A stretch of DNA of 64,000 nt from an uncultured Lachnospiraceae bacterium (GCA_947626415.1 CANQSA010000006.1:1-64000), one strand, 5' to 3'. Shown: positions 49,406 through 57,990, counted from the first letter of the stretch. Translations and numbers: made by a program. The notes: generated from the sequence alone by a model not told the origin.

Positions 49406-51526
49406 ATGGATAACCGGGAGAAACGACATCCGATTAGGCGCCGGGTGATGGCGGTGCTGCTCATCATCAGTATGAGCGCGCTTGCATTTACCGGGCTTCT
49501 GTGGTTCGGAAGCATAATGGTGGTAAGAAACCAGGTGGCTGCGGACAGTGAAGAACTGGGGGATACCGCGTATGAGATCAGCGCGCTGTCTATGATGGCG
49601 CAGATGGAGAAAAACTATGTCGCCACCGCGGAAAACCGCGCGCAGACCATTGACGCGATCCTGAAACAGTATCTGAGTTATGTGGCGGATTTCGCGTTTT
49701 ACGCGCACAGGCTGTATGAGGAACCGGAAGCCTATCAGCCGAAGGAGGTTTCGCCGCCTGACGCCGTGAATAAATATAAATACATTATGCAGTTAAATTA
49801 TGTCAGTGAAACAATAGATAAAGAGGCGCTGGCAGATGAAATCGGGCTTTTAGCCAACTGTGTGCATATCTGGCAGCCGGTTATGGAAAGCCCCGATTCT
49901 CAGATCGCTTCCATTTATCTCTGTACGGAGAGCGGGTTTGCGATCAATTATGACGAACGGTCCGATCTGACTCCGGAATACTGGGATTTTTACGAAAATG
50001 ACTGGTATATTTCTGCCCGGGATCAGCGGGAAACGATCCTGACAGGCGTGTATTCCGACTCGTTCGGACGCGGGCAGATGGTGACCTGCGCGGCTCCGTT
50101 TTATGACGCGGCCGGGGAGTTTGCCGGCGTTATGTGCATTGACCTGCTGCTCAGCGATCTGGAACAGGTGCTTTCGGATGTAGAACTGGGAGACGGTTCT
50201 TTTCTGTATTTAGTAGATGGAGCGGGAAAAATCCTCCTTTCGCCAAAAGGCGATATTTCCGGTGTGACGGAGGAAGAACGAAAATCACATAAGATCGGGG
50301 ATCTGATCCTGGAGGGAAAGAGCGGAGGCCAGTACGGCGGCAGCGACAACGGGATGTTTTTCGCCTATAGCCCCGTAAAATCAGGCGGGTGGATGCTGAT
50401 CTTCCAGGTTCCCTCTGAACTGATCAAGGGGCCGTCCACGGAAGCTGTTACAGCGATTGAGGAAAAGACGGAATCTACGATTGCCGGCATCCGCCGCAGT
50501 ATCTGGATCGCGCTACTCTTAAATCTGGCTGTCATCGTGATCGTCTATATTGTGGTGGCTGTGATCGGGCGCGTCTTTTCAAAACAGCTGACCGATCCGC
50601 TTTTGGAACTGCGGGAAGACGTCGCGATCATCAGCGGCGGCAATCTGGAGCACCGTGCCGAGATCCGCAGGGCAGACGAGATCGGAGATCTGGCCCGTTC
50701 CTTTAATTTTATGGCAAAGTCGCTGGATGAACATATTCAAAGCCTTACCCGGGTAACTGCGGAACGGGAACGGATCGGAGCGGAACTGGACGTGGCAAAA
50801 CACATTCAGGCGTCTATGCTTCCCTGCATTTTTCCGCCGTATCCGGACAGACGGGAATTTGAAATCTATGCTTCCATGAATCCCGCCAAAGAGGTGGGCG
50901 GCGATTTTTATGATTTCTTCATGGTGGATGAGAGTCATCTGGCCATCGTTATGGCGGACGTTTCCGGAAAAGGGGTTCCGGCGGCGTTGTTCATGGTAAT
51001 CGGCAAGACGCTGATCAAGGATCATACCGAACCCGGAGCGGATCTGGGCGAGGTTTTCGAAGAAGTAAACGACATGCTCTGCGCGTCAAATTCGGAGGGC
51101 CTGTTTATCACCGCGTTTGAAGGCGTTCTGGATCTGGTAACGGGAGAATTCCGGTTTGTGAACGCGGGACATGAAATGCCGTTTCTTTCAAAAGGCGGCG
51201 GCGCGTTTAAACCGTATAAGATCCGGCCCGGCTTTGTCCTGGCGGGTATGGAAGGAATGCGGTATCGTTCCGGCAGCCTGATGCTGGAGCCCGGCGATAT
51301 GATCTTCCAGTATACGGACGGCGTGACGGAAGCAACCGATCGGGATAAGCAGCTTTATGGAATGGAACGGCTGGAATCCGTATTAAGTGAGAACACTGCG
51401 CGCAGACCGCAGGAGATCATAGAGGCTGTGACAGAGGACATTAACAGATTTGTGGGCGAAGCGGAGCAGTTTGACGATATCACAATGCTTGCGCTTGCAT
51501 ATAAAGAAAGAATGATACAGTCATAA
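49406..51526 (+). CDS. Membrane PP2C (SpoIIE-type) phosphatase with sensor and HAMP domains
   Basis: A 706-residue protein: TM1 (about residues 12-36), an extracytoplasmic Cache-like sensor domain (about 40-340, with YWDFYENDWYISARDQRET and AAPFYDAAGEFAGVMCIDLL), TM2 (about 350-378), HAMP, and a cytoplasmic SpoIIE/RsbU-type PP2C phosphatase (PAKEVGGDFYDFFMVDE, VMADVSGKGVPAALFM, FVNAGHEMPFL, QYTDGVTEATD, DDITMLAL) with the metal-binding Asp residues. Such enzymes dephosphorylate STAS proteins. The next gene encodes a STAS-kinase fusion. The ATG at 49406 has GGAGAG upstream; 49394 is also possible. Confidence 0.9.
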   Translation: MDNREKRHPIRRRVMAVLLIISMSALAFTGLLWFGSIMVVRNQVAADSEELGDTAYEISALSMMAQMEKNYVATAENRAQTIDAILKQYLSYVADFAFYAHRLYEEPEAYQPKEVSPPDAVNKYKYIMQLNYVSETIDKEALADEIGLLANCVHIWQPVMESPDSQIASIYLCTESGFAINYDERSDLTPEYWDFYENDWYISARDQRETILTGVYSDSFGRGQMVTCAAPFYDAAGEFAGVMCIDLLLSDLEQVLSDVELGDGSFLYLVDGAGKILLSPKGDISGVTEEERKSHKIGDLILEGKSGGQYGGSDNGMFFAYSPVKSGGWMLIFQVPSELIKGPSTEAVTAIEEKTESTIAGIRRSIWIALLLNLAVIVIVYIVVAVIGRVFSKQLTDPLLELREDVAIISGGNLEHRAEIRRADEIGDLARSFNFMAKSLDEHIQSLTRVTAERERIGAELDVAKHIQASMLPCIFPPYPDRREFEIYASMNPAKEVGGDFYDFFMVDESHLAIVMADVSGKGVPAALFMVIGKTLIKDHTEPGADLGEVFEEVNDMLCASNSEGLFITAFEGVLDLVTGEFRFVNAGHEMPFLSKGGGAFKPYKIRPGFVLAGMEGMRYRSGSLMLEPGDMIFQYTDGVTEATDRDKQLYGMERLESVLSENTARRPQEIIEAVTEDINRFVGEAEQFDDITMLALAYKERMIQS

Positions 51527-51560
51527 GCGACTGGCAAATGAAAGAAAGGCGGAACAAAAC

Positions 51561-52733
51561 ATGAATTATTTTTGTAACGAACAGGAACTGACGGTCGAGC
51601 TCTGTGAGAAGATCGACTCCAACAATGCTGCTGCTGTGGAAAAGGAACTTTTTGAGCAGATCAAAGAGAATGACGCAAAAAGCCTGATCCTGGATGCCTC
51701 CGGGATGAAATACATATCCAGCGCGGGACTGCGCGTTATTTTAAAACTGAAAAAAACAATTTCCGACTCGAAGGTCATAAATGCGTCGCCGGAGGTATAT
51801 GAGATTTTCAGTATCACGGGCTTTGCCGATATTATCGAGATCAAAAAAGCATTTCGGGAAATGTCTGTTGAAGGCTGTGAGATCATTGGTCAAGGCGGAC
51901 ACGGAACGGTTTACCGCATCAACGACGATACGATCTTAAAGCTCTATTCGGAGAAAGAGCCGCTTAGCGGGATCGAACGGGAGATCCAATACGCGAGAAA
52001 CGCATTTGTCGCGGGAATCCCGACGGCAATTCCGTTTGAAGTGGTAAAATGCGGCAGCCGCTACGGCTCGGTATTTGAACTGATCAAAGCGGATACGCTG
52101 GGAAATGTTTTAAATCAGAATCCGGATCAGTATGATGTGTATTCCAAAAAATATGTGGAGATGATCAACACGCTGCACACCACAGAGGCGGACACCGGCC
52201 GTTTATCCAACATCAAAAGCAGATATAATCAGTGGACCGACGATATGGCCGACGTCCTGACAGCCGAGGAGATCGGGCTGCTCCATGAGATCATAAACAG
52301 CGTACCGGACAGAAATACTTTTGTTCACGGCGATATCCACACGAAAAACGTTATGGTACAGAACGGGGAACTGATCCTGATCGATATGGCGGATATGACA
52401 TACGGACATCCGATCTTTGACTATGCCGGCATGGCGCTGACGCATGTGATTGCCAGCAGGGCGCCGGAAAGAGCGGTGCAGATCCTGGGAATCGATCAGA
52501 AAACCGCCTTTCATCTTTGGGACGATCTGGTAAAAGCCCGCTTCGGCGCGCTGGGCGAGGAAGGAATGAAGCAGATCAACGGGCTTCTGCTGGCATTTGG
52601 AATGCTGAAATTTACGGTTGCGGCCGCGGTCAACAAAAACAACGGCAGGGAATTGACGGAAACGCTGATCAAAGTCAGCCGGGAAAATTTCTTCCCGTCC
52701 GCTGAAAAACTGATCGGCGCGGTGAGATTTTAA
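51561..52733 (+). CDS. STAS domain fused to an aminoglycoside-phosphotransferase-like kinase
   Basis: A 390-residue fusion. Residues 1-105 are a STAS domain (LILDASGMKYISSAGLRVIL, with the phosphorylatable Ser before AGLR). Residues about 110-390 are a kinase of the APH/Rio-like fold: glycine loop GQGGHGTVYRINDDT, Lys in ILKLY, catalytic HGDIHTKNVM and the metal-binding Asp in LILIDMADM. Kinase and substrate-like domain in one chain, next to a PP2C phosphatase 34 bp upstream, suggests a self-contained phosphorylation switch. A small-molecule kinase role cannot be excluded. Confidence 0.82.
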   Translation: MNYFCNEQELTVELCEKIDSNNAAAVEKELFEQIKENDAKSLILDASGMKYISSAGLRVILKLKKTISDSKVINASPEVYEIFSITGFADIIEIKKAFREMSVEGCEIIGQGGHGTVYRINDDTILKLYSEKEPLSGIEREIQYARNAFVAGIPTAIPFEVVKCGSRYGSVFELIKADTLGNVLNQNPDQYDVYSKKYVEMINTLHTTEADTGRLSNIKSRYNQWTDDMADVLTAEEIGLLHEIINSVPDRNTFVHGDIHTKNVMVQNGELILIDMADMTYGHPIFDYAGMALTHVIASRAPERAVQILGIDQKTAFHLWDDLVKARFGALGEEGMKQINGLLLAFGMLKFTVAAAVNKNNGRELTETLIKVSRENFFPSAEKLIGAVRF

Positions 52734-52748
52734 GTCAAACGCAATATC

Positions 52749-52827
52749 GTAAATCGTAAACAAGGAAATGGTATATGTGCGATTGACAATCACTTTATAG
52801 TGGATTATAATTAAGTAAATCGTAAAC
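52749..52827 (+). promoter_or_regulatory. Promoter flanked by 13-bp direct repeats
   Basis: -35 TTGACA (52783-52788), 17 bp spacer, -10 TATAAT (52806-52811). The 13-mer GTAAATCGTAAAC occurs at 52749-52761 and again at 52815-52827, on either side of the promoter, and CACTTTATAGTG lies in the spacer. Both look like binding sites for a regulator of the AAA ATPase gene. Confidence 0.7.
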
Positions 52828-52853
52828 CACTAAATCACGGAGGGCGTGTGCTG

Positions 52854-54242
52854 ATGTTTATTGGCAGAGAGCAGGAGCTAAATACGTTGAATAAACTTTA
52901 TCGTTCCGATAAATTTGAATTCACAGTTATTTACGGCCGTCGCCGAGTGGGGAAAACTGCCCTCATCAGCGAATTTACAAAGGGCAAAGATACCATTTTC
53001 TTTACCGGCGTTGAAACTAATGCAAAGCAAAATCTCGATAATTTTTCGAGATGCATTATGGAATACAATACGGGGATCATCACTGATTCATCTTTTACAT
53101 CTTTTCAAGCAGCGTTAGAATATGTTTTTGAATTGGCGAAAGCAAAGAGAATTGTGCTGGTTATTGATGAATACCCCTATGTTGCCCGTACATCCAAGAG
53201 CCTTGCTTCTACGCTTCAGCTTTTAATCGATAAAAACAAAGACAATTCAAAGCTGTTTCTGATTCTTTGCGGTTCTTCTATGTCTTACATGGAGGATCAT
53301 GTTTTGGCATATAAAGCACCTCTTTACGGCAGAAGAACGGCTCAGCTGAAAATCAATCCTTTTGATTTCTTTGAGGCTTGTCGCTGTTTTGCAAAATTTT
53401 CGAACATTGACAAAGCGCTGGCCTATGGAATTGTCGGAGGAACCCCACAGTATCTAATGCAGATTGATGACAGCCTTTCCATCGAAGAGAATATCAAAAA
53501 CATTTACTTGGATCCGTCCTCTTCTATATTTGAAGAGCCTAACAATCTCTTAAAGCAGGAAGTGCGGGAACCGGCAATTTACAATGCGGTAATTACGGCA
53601 ATTGCCACCGGTTGTTCAAAAATGAATGAGATTTCTAACAAGATTGATGAAGATACAAGCGTCTGTGCAACCTATATCAAAAATCTGATTACACTTGGCA
53701 TTGTAAAAAAGGAATCACCCTATGGCGAAAAGTCAAGCCGTAAAACAATTTATTCCATTGCGGATAATATGTTTCGTTTTTGGTATCGCTTCATACCGGA
53801 AAATACCTCGATTATTTCCAGAAGGGCTACAGACCTTGCTTACAAGCGTATTGCACCGGAGATTTCAGCTTATATGGGCGGCGTGTTTGAGGAAATATGC
53901 AAACAGTATCTTTGGAAATTACTTCTTGAGAATAAATGTGCTGTAAATTTCAGTGATCTGGGGCGCTGGTGGGGCACAAATTCTAAAACCAAAAAACAAG
54001 AAGAAATCGATATTATTGGAGCAGATAAGGAAGCTGTCCTGCTTGCCGAGTGTAAATGGACCAATGAAAAGGTGGATCTGAGCGTTTTAGAAACCCTTGT
54101 CGAGCGCAGTAATCTGTTTCCCTATAAACAAAAACATTTCTATCTTTTTGCCAAAACCGGATTCACAAAGGGATGTATGGATAAAGCAGCGGAGATGGGC
54201 AATGTAACGCTTCTTTCCTATGATGAGATGGTGAAAACATAA
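52854..54242 (+). CDS. AAA ATPase with C-terminal DUF234/PD-(D/E)xK nuclease-like domain
   Basis: A 462-residue protein of the archaeal-type ATPase/DUF234 family: Walker A IYGRRRVGKTALI, Walker B LVIDEYPYVAR, sensor LILCGSSMSYME, then a winged helix (SKMNEISNKIDEDTS) and a C-terminal nuclease-like core with EEIDIIGADKEAVLLAECKW (Glu/Asp and E-x-K positions). Function of the family is not settled; mobile-element or defence roles are suspected. The ATG at 52854 has GGAGGG nine bases upstream; a GTG at 52848 is too close. AT-rich relative to the STAS-kinase gene. Confidence 0.87.
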   Translation: MFIGREQELNTLNKLYRSDKFEFTVIYGRRRVGKTALISEFTKGKDTIFFTGVETNAKQNLDNFSRCIMEYNTGIITDSSFTSFQAALEYVFELAKAKRIVLVIDEYPYVARTSKSLASTLQLLIDKNKDNSKLFLILCGSSMSYMEDHVLAYKAPLYGRRTAQLKINPFDFFEACRCFAKFSNIDKALAYGIVGGTPQYLMQIDDSLSIEENIKNIYLDPSSSIFEEPNNLLKQEVREPAIYNAVITAIATGCSKMNEISNKIDEDTSVCATYIKNLITLGIVKKESPYGEKSSRKTIYSIADNMFRFWYRFIPENTSIISRRATDLAYKRIAPEISAYMGGVFEEICKQYLWKLLLENKCAVNFSDLGRWWGTNSKTKKQEEIDIIGADKEAVLLAECKWTNEKVDLSVLETLVERSNLFPYKQKHFYLFAKTGFTKGCMDKAAEMGNVTLLSYDEMVKT

Positions 54243-54283
54243 CTATAGCTGAAAATGATTTGTGATAAGATTGACATACGAGG

Positions 54284-54356
54284 ATTCTCCTCTGTTTTTT
54301 TGATATTGGTTCTGATCGGTTCCAATAATCATACAGAGGAGAATTTTTGTATTTTT
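54284..54356 (+). terminator. Terminator with nested stems after the AAA ATPase
   Basis: ATTCTCCTCTGT (54284-54295) pairs with ACAGAGGAGAAT (54333-54344), with an inner TATTGG / CCAATA stem, followed by TTTTTGTATTTTT. The outer arms recur in another terminator at 56363. The rest of the gap to 54578 is AT-rich and holds one candidate promoter. Confidence 0.75.
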
Positions 54357-54397
54357 ACCATACAGTCCGTAGTAGGGAAGAAAAATCAAAAACATAA

Positions 54398-54426
54398 TTG
54401 ACAAAAAGAGACTAATATGATATTTT
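54398..54426 (+). promoter_or_regulatory. Candidate promoter upstream of the Rpn-family gene
   Basis: -35 TTGACA (54398-54403), 17 bp spacer, TATTTT (54421-54426). A second TTGAAA/TATAAT pair (54539-54566, 16 bp spacer) lies so close to the ATG at 54579 that it would leave the ribosome site untranscribed. Confidence 0.45.
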
Positions 54427-54578
54427 ATGAATAAACAATGTGTGAATCATTAAAATGAAGATAATAAATAAAAAAAGCGTATGAGAGAAAGATTAGCAAG
54501 GGAAAAACAGAAAATAAATCTTCCAATAAAATTCCATATTGAAAAATAAAATATTCATGTTATAATGGAGGTAAATGT

Positions 54579-55523
54579 ATGGGTAGAAAAGATATCGCAG
54601 CGAAGGCATACCTGCGGGACAACGCGGTCTTTGCCGATCTGGTCAATGTGGCGCTTTACGGCGGAGAACAGCGCGTCTCTCCGGAAGAACTGACGGAGAT
54701 GGATACGAACGAGGTTCTGCTGCAGGATGCGGCGGAGGACGGCATGCCCGCCGCGCAGCGGTTCCGGGACGGGCTTAAGCTGCTGTCGCATATGTGCGAC
54801 GGCAGACAGGAGTACCTGATCCTGGGGATCGAGCCGCAGTCGCATACGAATTACGCCATGCCGGTGCGTACCATGCTGTGGGACAGCCTGACCTATGACA
54901 GGCAGGTGAAGGAACGGAAGCGGAGCCGTCTGAAACAGCGTCAGTGGGGAAGCAACGCGGAGTTCCTGTCCGGCTTCGGGAAGGAGGACAAGCTGGTTCC
55001 GGTCCTCTCCATTGTGCTCAATCTTTCGGGAGAACGGTGGGACGGGCCGCTGGGCCTGCATGAGATGCTGGCGGTGCAGGATGCCGGAGTTCTGTCGTGG
55101 GTGAATGATTACCGGATCCATCTGGTAGATCCGCATGGGATGTCAATGGAGGAAATCGAACTGTTCCGGACGGACATGAGGGATGTGCTGAAGTTTATCC
55201 GGTTTTCGGGGGATCTTGCGAATATCAGAGCGATCGCGGAGACGGACCCGGGATTTCATAACATGAGCCGGGAGGCGGCGCAGCTGGTGAATCTGTATAC
55301 CAATGCGGGATTAAAGTATATTGAGAAGGAAGGAGGCAGAGTGGATATGTGTCAGGCAATGATTGATCTAAAAGAGGAAGGCAGGCAGGAGGGCAGACAG
55401 GAAAAGTGCATTGAAATTGCGGAAGCGTTACTGGGTGCGTTGGATGTAGAAACGATTGCCCGGAAGCTGAAACTGCCGCTGGAAACGGTGCTGACGTTAC
55501 AGCAGGGAAACCTTGTAAAATAG
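54579..55523 (+). CDS. Rpn-family PD-(D/E)xK nuclease (recombination-promoting nuclease/transposase-like)
   Basis: A 314-residue protein of the PD-(D/E)xK transposase-like/Rpn family: DNAVFADLVNVALYGGEQRV, YLILGIEPQSHTNYAMPVR (core of the nuclease fold), VPVLSIVLNLSGERWDGP, and a C-terminal helical tail with EEGRQEGRQEKCIEIAEALL. E. coli RpnA is a DNA endonuclease that raises recombination and is linked to phage defence. GGAGG precedes the ATG. The gene is GC-rich unlike the AT-rich flanks. No terminal inverted repeats were seen, so it is not annotated as an insertion element. Confidence 0.85.
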   Translation: MGRKDIAAKAYLRDNAVFADLVNVALYGGEQRVSPEELTEMDTNEVLLQDAAEDGMPAAQRFRDGLKLLSHMCDGRQEYLILGIEPQSHTNYAMPVRTMLWDSLTYDRQVKERKRSRLKQRQWGSNAEFLSGFGKEDKLVPVLSIVLNLSGERWDGPLGLHEMLAVQDAGVLSWVNDYRIHLVDPHGMSMEEIELFRTDMRDVLKFIRFSGDLANIRAIAETDPGFHNMSREAAQLVNLYTNAGLKYIEKEGGRVDMCQAMIDLKEEGRQEGRQEKCIEIAEALLGALDVETIARKLKLPLETVLTLQQGNLVK

Positions 55524-55560
55524 CGGACAGAAGGAAGTGGGAGATTAACAAGAAAAAACA

Positions 55561-55661
55561 GGTTCGTAGACTCAAATTCCGGTATCAAGAGGTTGTATGA
55601 AAGCTGCCTTTATTGTATAATTCTTGAAAAAGCAGAAATCAGGAGTTTTGAATAAGGAGGG
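55561..55661 (+). repeat. Repeat A copy 1: duplicated promoter/leader unit
   Basis: A 101-bp unit (GGTTCGTAGACTCAAATTCC ... ending AAGGAGGG) that recurs at 56577 with few changes. It contains a promoter, -35 TTGTAT (55593-55598), 17 bp spacer, -10 TATAAT (55616-55621), and ends in the ribosome site of the next gene. Confidence 0.85.
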
Positions 55662-55666
55662 AGATC

Positions 55667-56341
55667 ATGAAATTTCATACAAAAAAAGTATTTTACTATG
55701 TTTTATTAACGGTTTGGGTAATCGCGCTTGGTCTGTTTGCCGGATATCTTTGCCTGCAATCAGGCTTTTTCGCAGATGATGAGATCACAAATTATGTGGA
55801 AGAAAGATTTCCGGCAGCATTTGGAGACAGGAATCCGGCTGAAACGGAGGAACGTCTTGCAACCATTGAGACGCTTGCAGATCAGGTTTATCATTTCAAA
55901 CTTCTGCATCCGGATTATTCGGTTGCCAGAGCCTATGAAATCGTTACGGAATTGGGGGAAGATGATCTGGCATATGAAAAACTGCTGGGAATCGGAGATC
56001 CGTATAATGAACTGCATTATTGGGGATATCTGCTGCTTATGACTGCGGGCCTGATGGGGCTCATCTGCTGTGCTGTCCGGCTGTCCGGGAAACGGAGTCT
56101 GTTTATCTGCAATATTTTCTCTGTTTTGCTTTGCGTACTTGGTATGCTTTGTCATATCTTCCGGCTGTTTTATTGTAATCCGCTGGAAATAAGCTGTTAC
56201 ATAGCGGTGCTTACAGGAATCAGTCTGATCGAGGTAGCAATCGAATACCATAAAATAGAACGGTTGTCTTTTGATGAAAAAGCGGTTTGTACGGCGCTGC
56301 TTGGTGCAGTGGTGGTATTTGTGGCTTTGTTTGGCATCTGA
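55667..56341 (+). CDS. Polytopic membrane protein of unknown function
   Basis: A 224-residue protein with TM1 (about residues 8-32), an extracytoplasmic acidic loop (about 35-120, with ERFPAAFGDRNPAET), then about four more helices (YLLLMTAGLMGLICCAV, LFICNIFSVLLCVLGMLC, ISCYIAVLTGISLIEV, TALLGAVVVFVALFGI). No family recognised. Expressed from repeat A copy 1. It is the first of a series of small envelope proteins before an AgrA/AgrC-like pair. Confidence 0.75.
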   Translation: MKFHTKKVFYYVLLTVWVIALGLFAGYLCLQSGFFADDEITNYVEERFPAAFGDRNPAETEERLATIETLADQVYHFKLLHPDYSVARAYEIVTELGEDDLAYEKLLGIGDPYNELHYWGYLLLMTAGLMGLICCAVRLSGKRSLFICNIFSVLLCVLGMLCHIFRLFYCNPLEISCYIAVLTGISLIEVAIEYHKIERLSFDEKAVCTALLGAVVVFVALFGI

Positions 56342-56362
56342 TTTCGGTTTTTGGTTTTTACG

Positions 56363-56395
56363 AGGATTCTCCTTACAGAGGAGAATCCTTGTATT
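56363..56395 (+). terminator. Terminator sharing arms with the 54284 hairpin
   Basis: AGGATTCTCCT (56363-56373) pairs perfectly with AGGAGAATCCT (56379-56389) across 5 nt, followed by TGTATTTTC. The gap onward to 56576 is AT-rich and no gene was seen. Confidence 0.8.
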
Positions 56396-56576
56396 TTCTC
56401 CTGTTGCCTGTCTGTCGTATCTCAGCATTTTATAAATTATTACATGAAAAGCCGGTATTTATTACAATTCTGATTTTTCTTCTCTTCATTATAATATAAT
56501 CATTGCTATAAAAATCTATTTTAACTAAAAAGTGTAAACTTATAAAAGGAACAGATCAAATCTTCATCGAGTCCAT

Positions 56577-56677
56577 GGTTCGTAGACTCAAATTCCGGTA
56601 TCAAGAGGTTGTATGAAAACTGCCATTATTGTATAATTTTTGAAAAAGCAGAATTCAGGAGGTTTGAAGAAGGAGGG
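56577..56677 (+). repeat. Repeat A copy 2: duplicated promoter/leader unit
   Basis: Same 101-bp length as copy 1, differing at scattered positions; promoter -35 TTGTAT (56609-56614), -10 TATAAT (56632-56637), and the AAGGAGGG site at its end. The bases after it no longer give ATG at the expected spacing. Confidence 0.85.
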
Positions 56678-56714
56678 CGATTTTATAAAAAATAGTAAGT
56701 TAGGGCTGCTTGGA

Positions 56715-57878
56715 ATGAAAGTATATGGCTGCGTAATTCTTATGTGTCTGATGTGCATTTTAGGCATGACAGCCTGTGCGCAGGAAACAGCCGTGGAAAC
56801 AACAGGAAAAGCAGTGGGAGAAATAACAAGTCAAACCGAAACAAAAGCCGCTAAGCCTGCAGATGAGATCATACAGTCATTGGATGAATCTGTTCTGTAT
56901 ACTTCCGGCGGAGGCCATTACGGATTCCGAGCAGCGGAAATCAGAAACATGGAACTGTCGTATTATGATAAAGAAGGGGAACTGCTCTGGAAACATCAAC
57001 TTCCGGGAACATTTACCTTCTGGAAAGAAACGGAATATGTAATCCAGCCGATTTTTCAGTTGTATGGATTATCGGGAGACCGGTGCGCCGTTTTGGTACA
57101 GTTTGGCAAAGAAGATTTTTTGTGGGAAGAACAAACAATCTCTGAGACTGCTGAGACTGAATTGTTTACCTATCTTTATGTATATGACGCGACCGGAGCA
57201 ATCGTACATCAGACAGAGCTGCCGTCCGTGACCGGAAGAATGGAGGCAAAAAAGCCGTTGACAGGAAAAAAAGGAGATCCGGAACCGGTATATGAAGCAT
57301 TTTACTGGAACGATAAATTAGCAATATTGTCCGATCTGTATGGGGTACCGAATACGGCAGAAGGAAACAGATATATCAGTTCAAAATATGTGCTTCAGGT
57401 ATATGACAGTGATACGGGGAAAGTATTATGGGATTACCATGCGGAGGCAGACCATAAAAGAAAAAAGCTGGAACAAGTCGGCTTGCCGACGGCTTCCTTT
57501 ACCGTATTGACGAAGGATTCTGCAGTCCTGGCATTTCCGGAGGCGGAAACATATACGATGACGGTTTTGGATGCTTCCGGACATGAGGTCAGTACGCGGA
57601 ATTCTTTAAACTATGCTTATCCGATCGGACATAAGAACAAAGACGGCAGTCGGTTTCTGTTTGATCTATCGGGAAGTTATACGGAATATTATATAGCGGA
57701 TGAAAACCTTACATGGGAGGCTCCGGTTGGGGCTTTGAGCGGCTATGGTTTTTTGGAAGCGGATTTCTATGACGAATATTTTATAATATATGAAGGTGCT
57801 AAGATAGAAGATTCAAAAGTATATCAAGCGATAGGATTTTCGTATTCGGGAGAAAAAATATGGGAGGTTCCTCACTAG
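56715..57878 (+). CDS. Beta-propeller-like lipoprotein
   Basis: A 387-residue protein from this ATG. The signal MKVYGCVILMCLMCILGMTA is followed by a Cys that fits a loose lipobox. The mature part repeats strands such as YYDKEGELLWKHQLPG, VYDATGAIVHQTELPS, VYDSDTGKVLWDYHAEAD and SYSGEKIWEVPH, typical of PQQ-like/WD-type propellers, so a surface binding role is likely. Start is uncertain: the repeat's ribosome site (56670-56677) is followed at good spacing by an in-frame ATA at 56685, where copy 1 has an ATG, while the ATG at 56715 has only a weak site. Confidence 0.7.
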   Translation: MKVYGCVILMCLMCILGMTACAQETAVETTGKAVGEITSQTETKAAKPADEIIQSLDESVLYTSGGGHYGFRAAEIRNMELSYYDKEGELLWKHQLPGTFTFWKETEYVIQPIFQLYGLSGDRCAVLVQFGKEDFLWEEQTISETAETELFTYLYVYDATGAIVHQTELPSVTGRMEAKKPLTGKKGDPEPVYEAFYWNDKLAILSDLYGVPNTAEGNRYISSKYVLQVYDSDTGKVLWDYHAEADHKRKKLEQVGLPTASFTVLTKDSAVLAFPEAETYTMTVLDASGHEVSTRNSLNYAYPIGHKNKDGSRFLFDLSGSYTEYYIADENLTWEAPVGALSGYGFLEADFYDEYFIIYEGAKIEDSKVYQAIGFSYSGEKIWEVPH

Positions 57879-57880
57879 AT

Positions 57881-57926
57881 TTCATTGTATAATTCTTGAA
57901 AGAGCAGAAATCAGGAGTCTTGAAGA
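57881..57926 (+). repeat. Repeat A copy 3 (3' half only)
   Basis: Matches the second half of repeat A (ATTGTATAATTCTTGAAA ... CAGAAATCAGGAG), including the -10 TATAAT (57888-57893) but without the -35 half or the terminal GGAGGG. It lies right after the propeller lipoprotein gene. Confidence 0.75.
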
Positions 57927-57990
57927 ATACGGTAAGGGAAGGCGTTAGATGTTAGATTTTGCTGTCTGACGGTGTATCTTTGACAGATAG

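Noticed and set aside
54579..55523. Rpn-family gene as an active insertion sequence
   Set aside because: No terminal inverted repeats or target-site duplications were seen beside it; the repeat A copy nearby is a promoter unit, not a transposon end.
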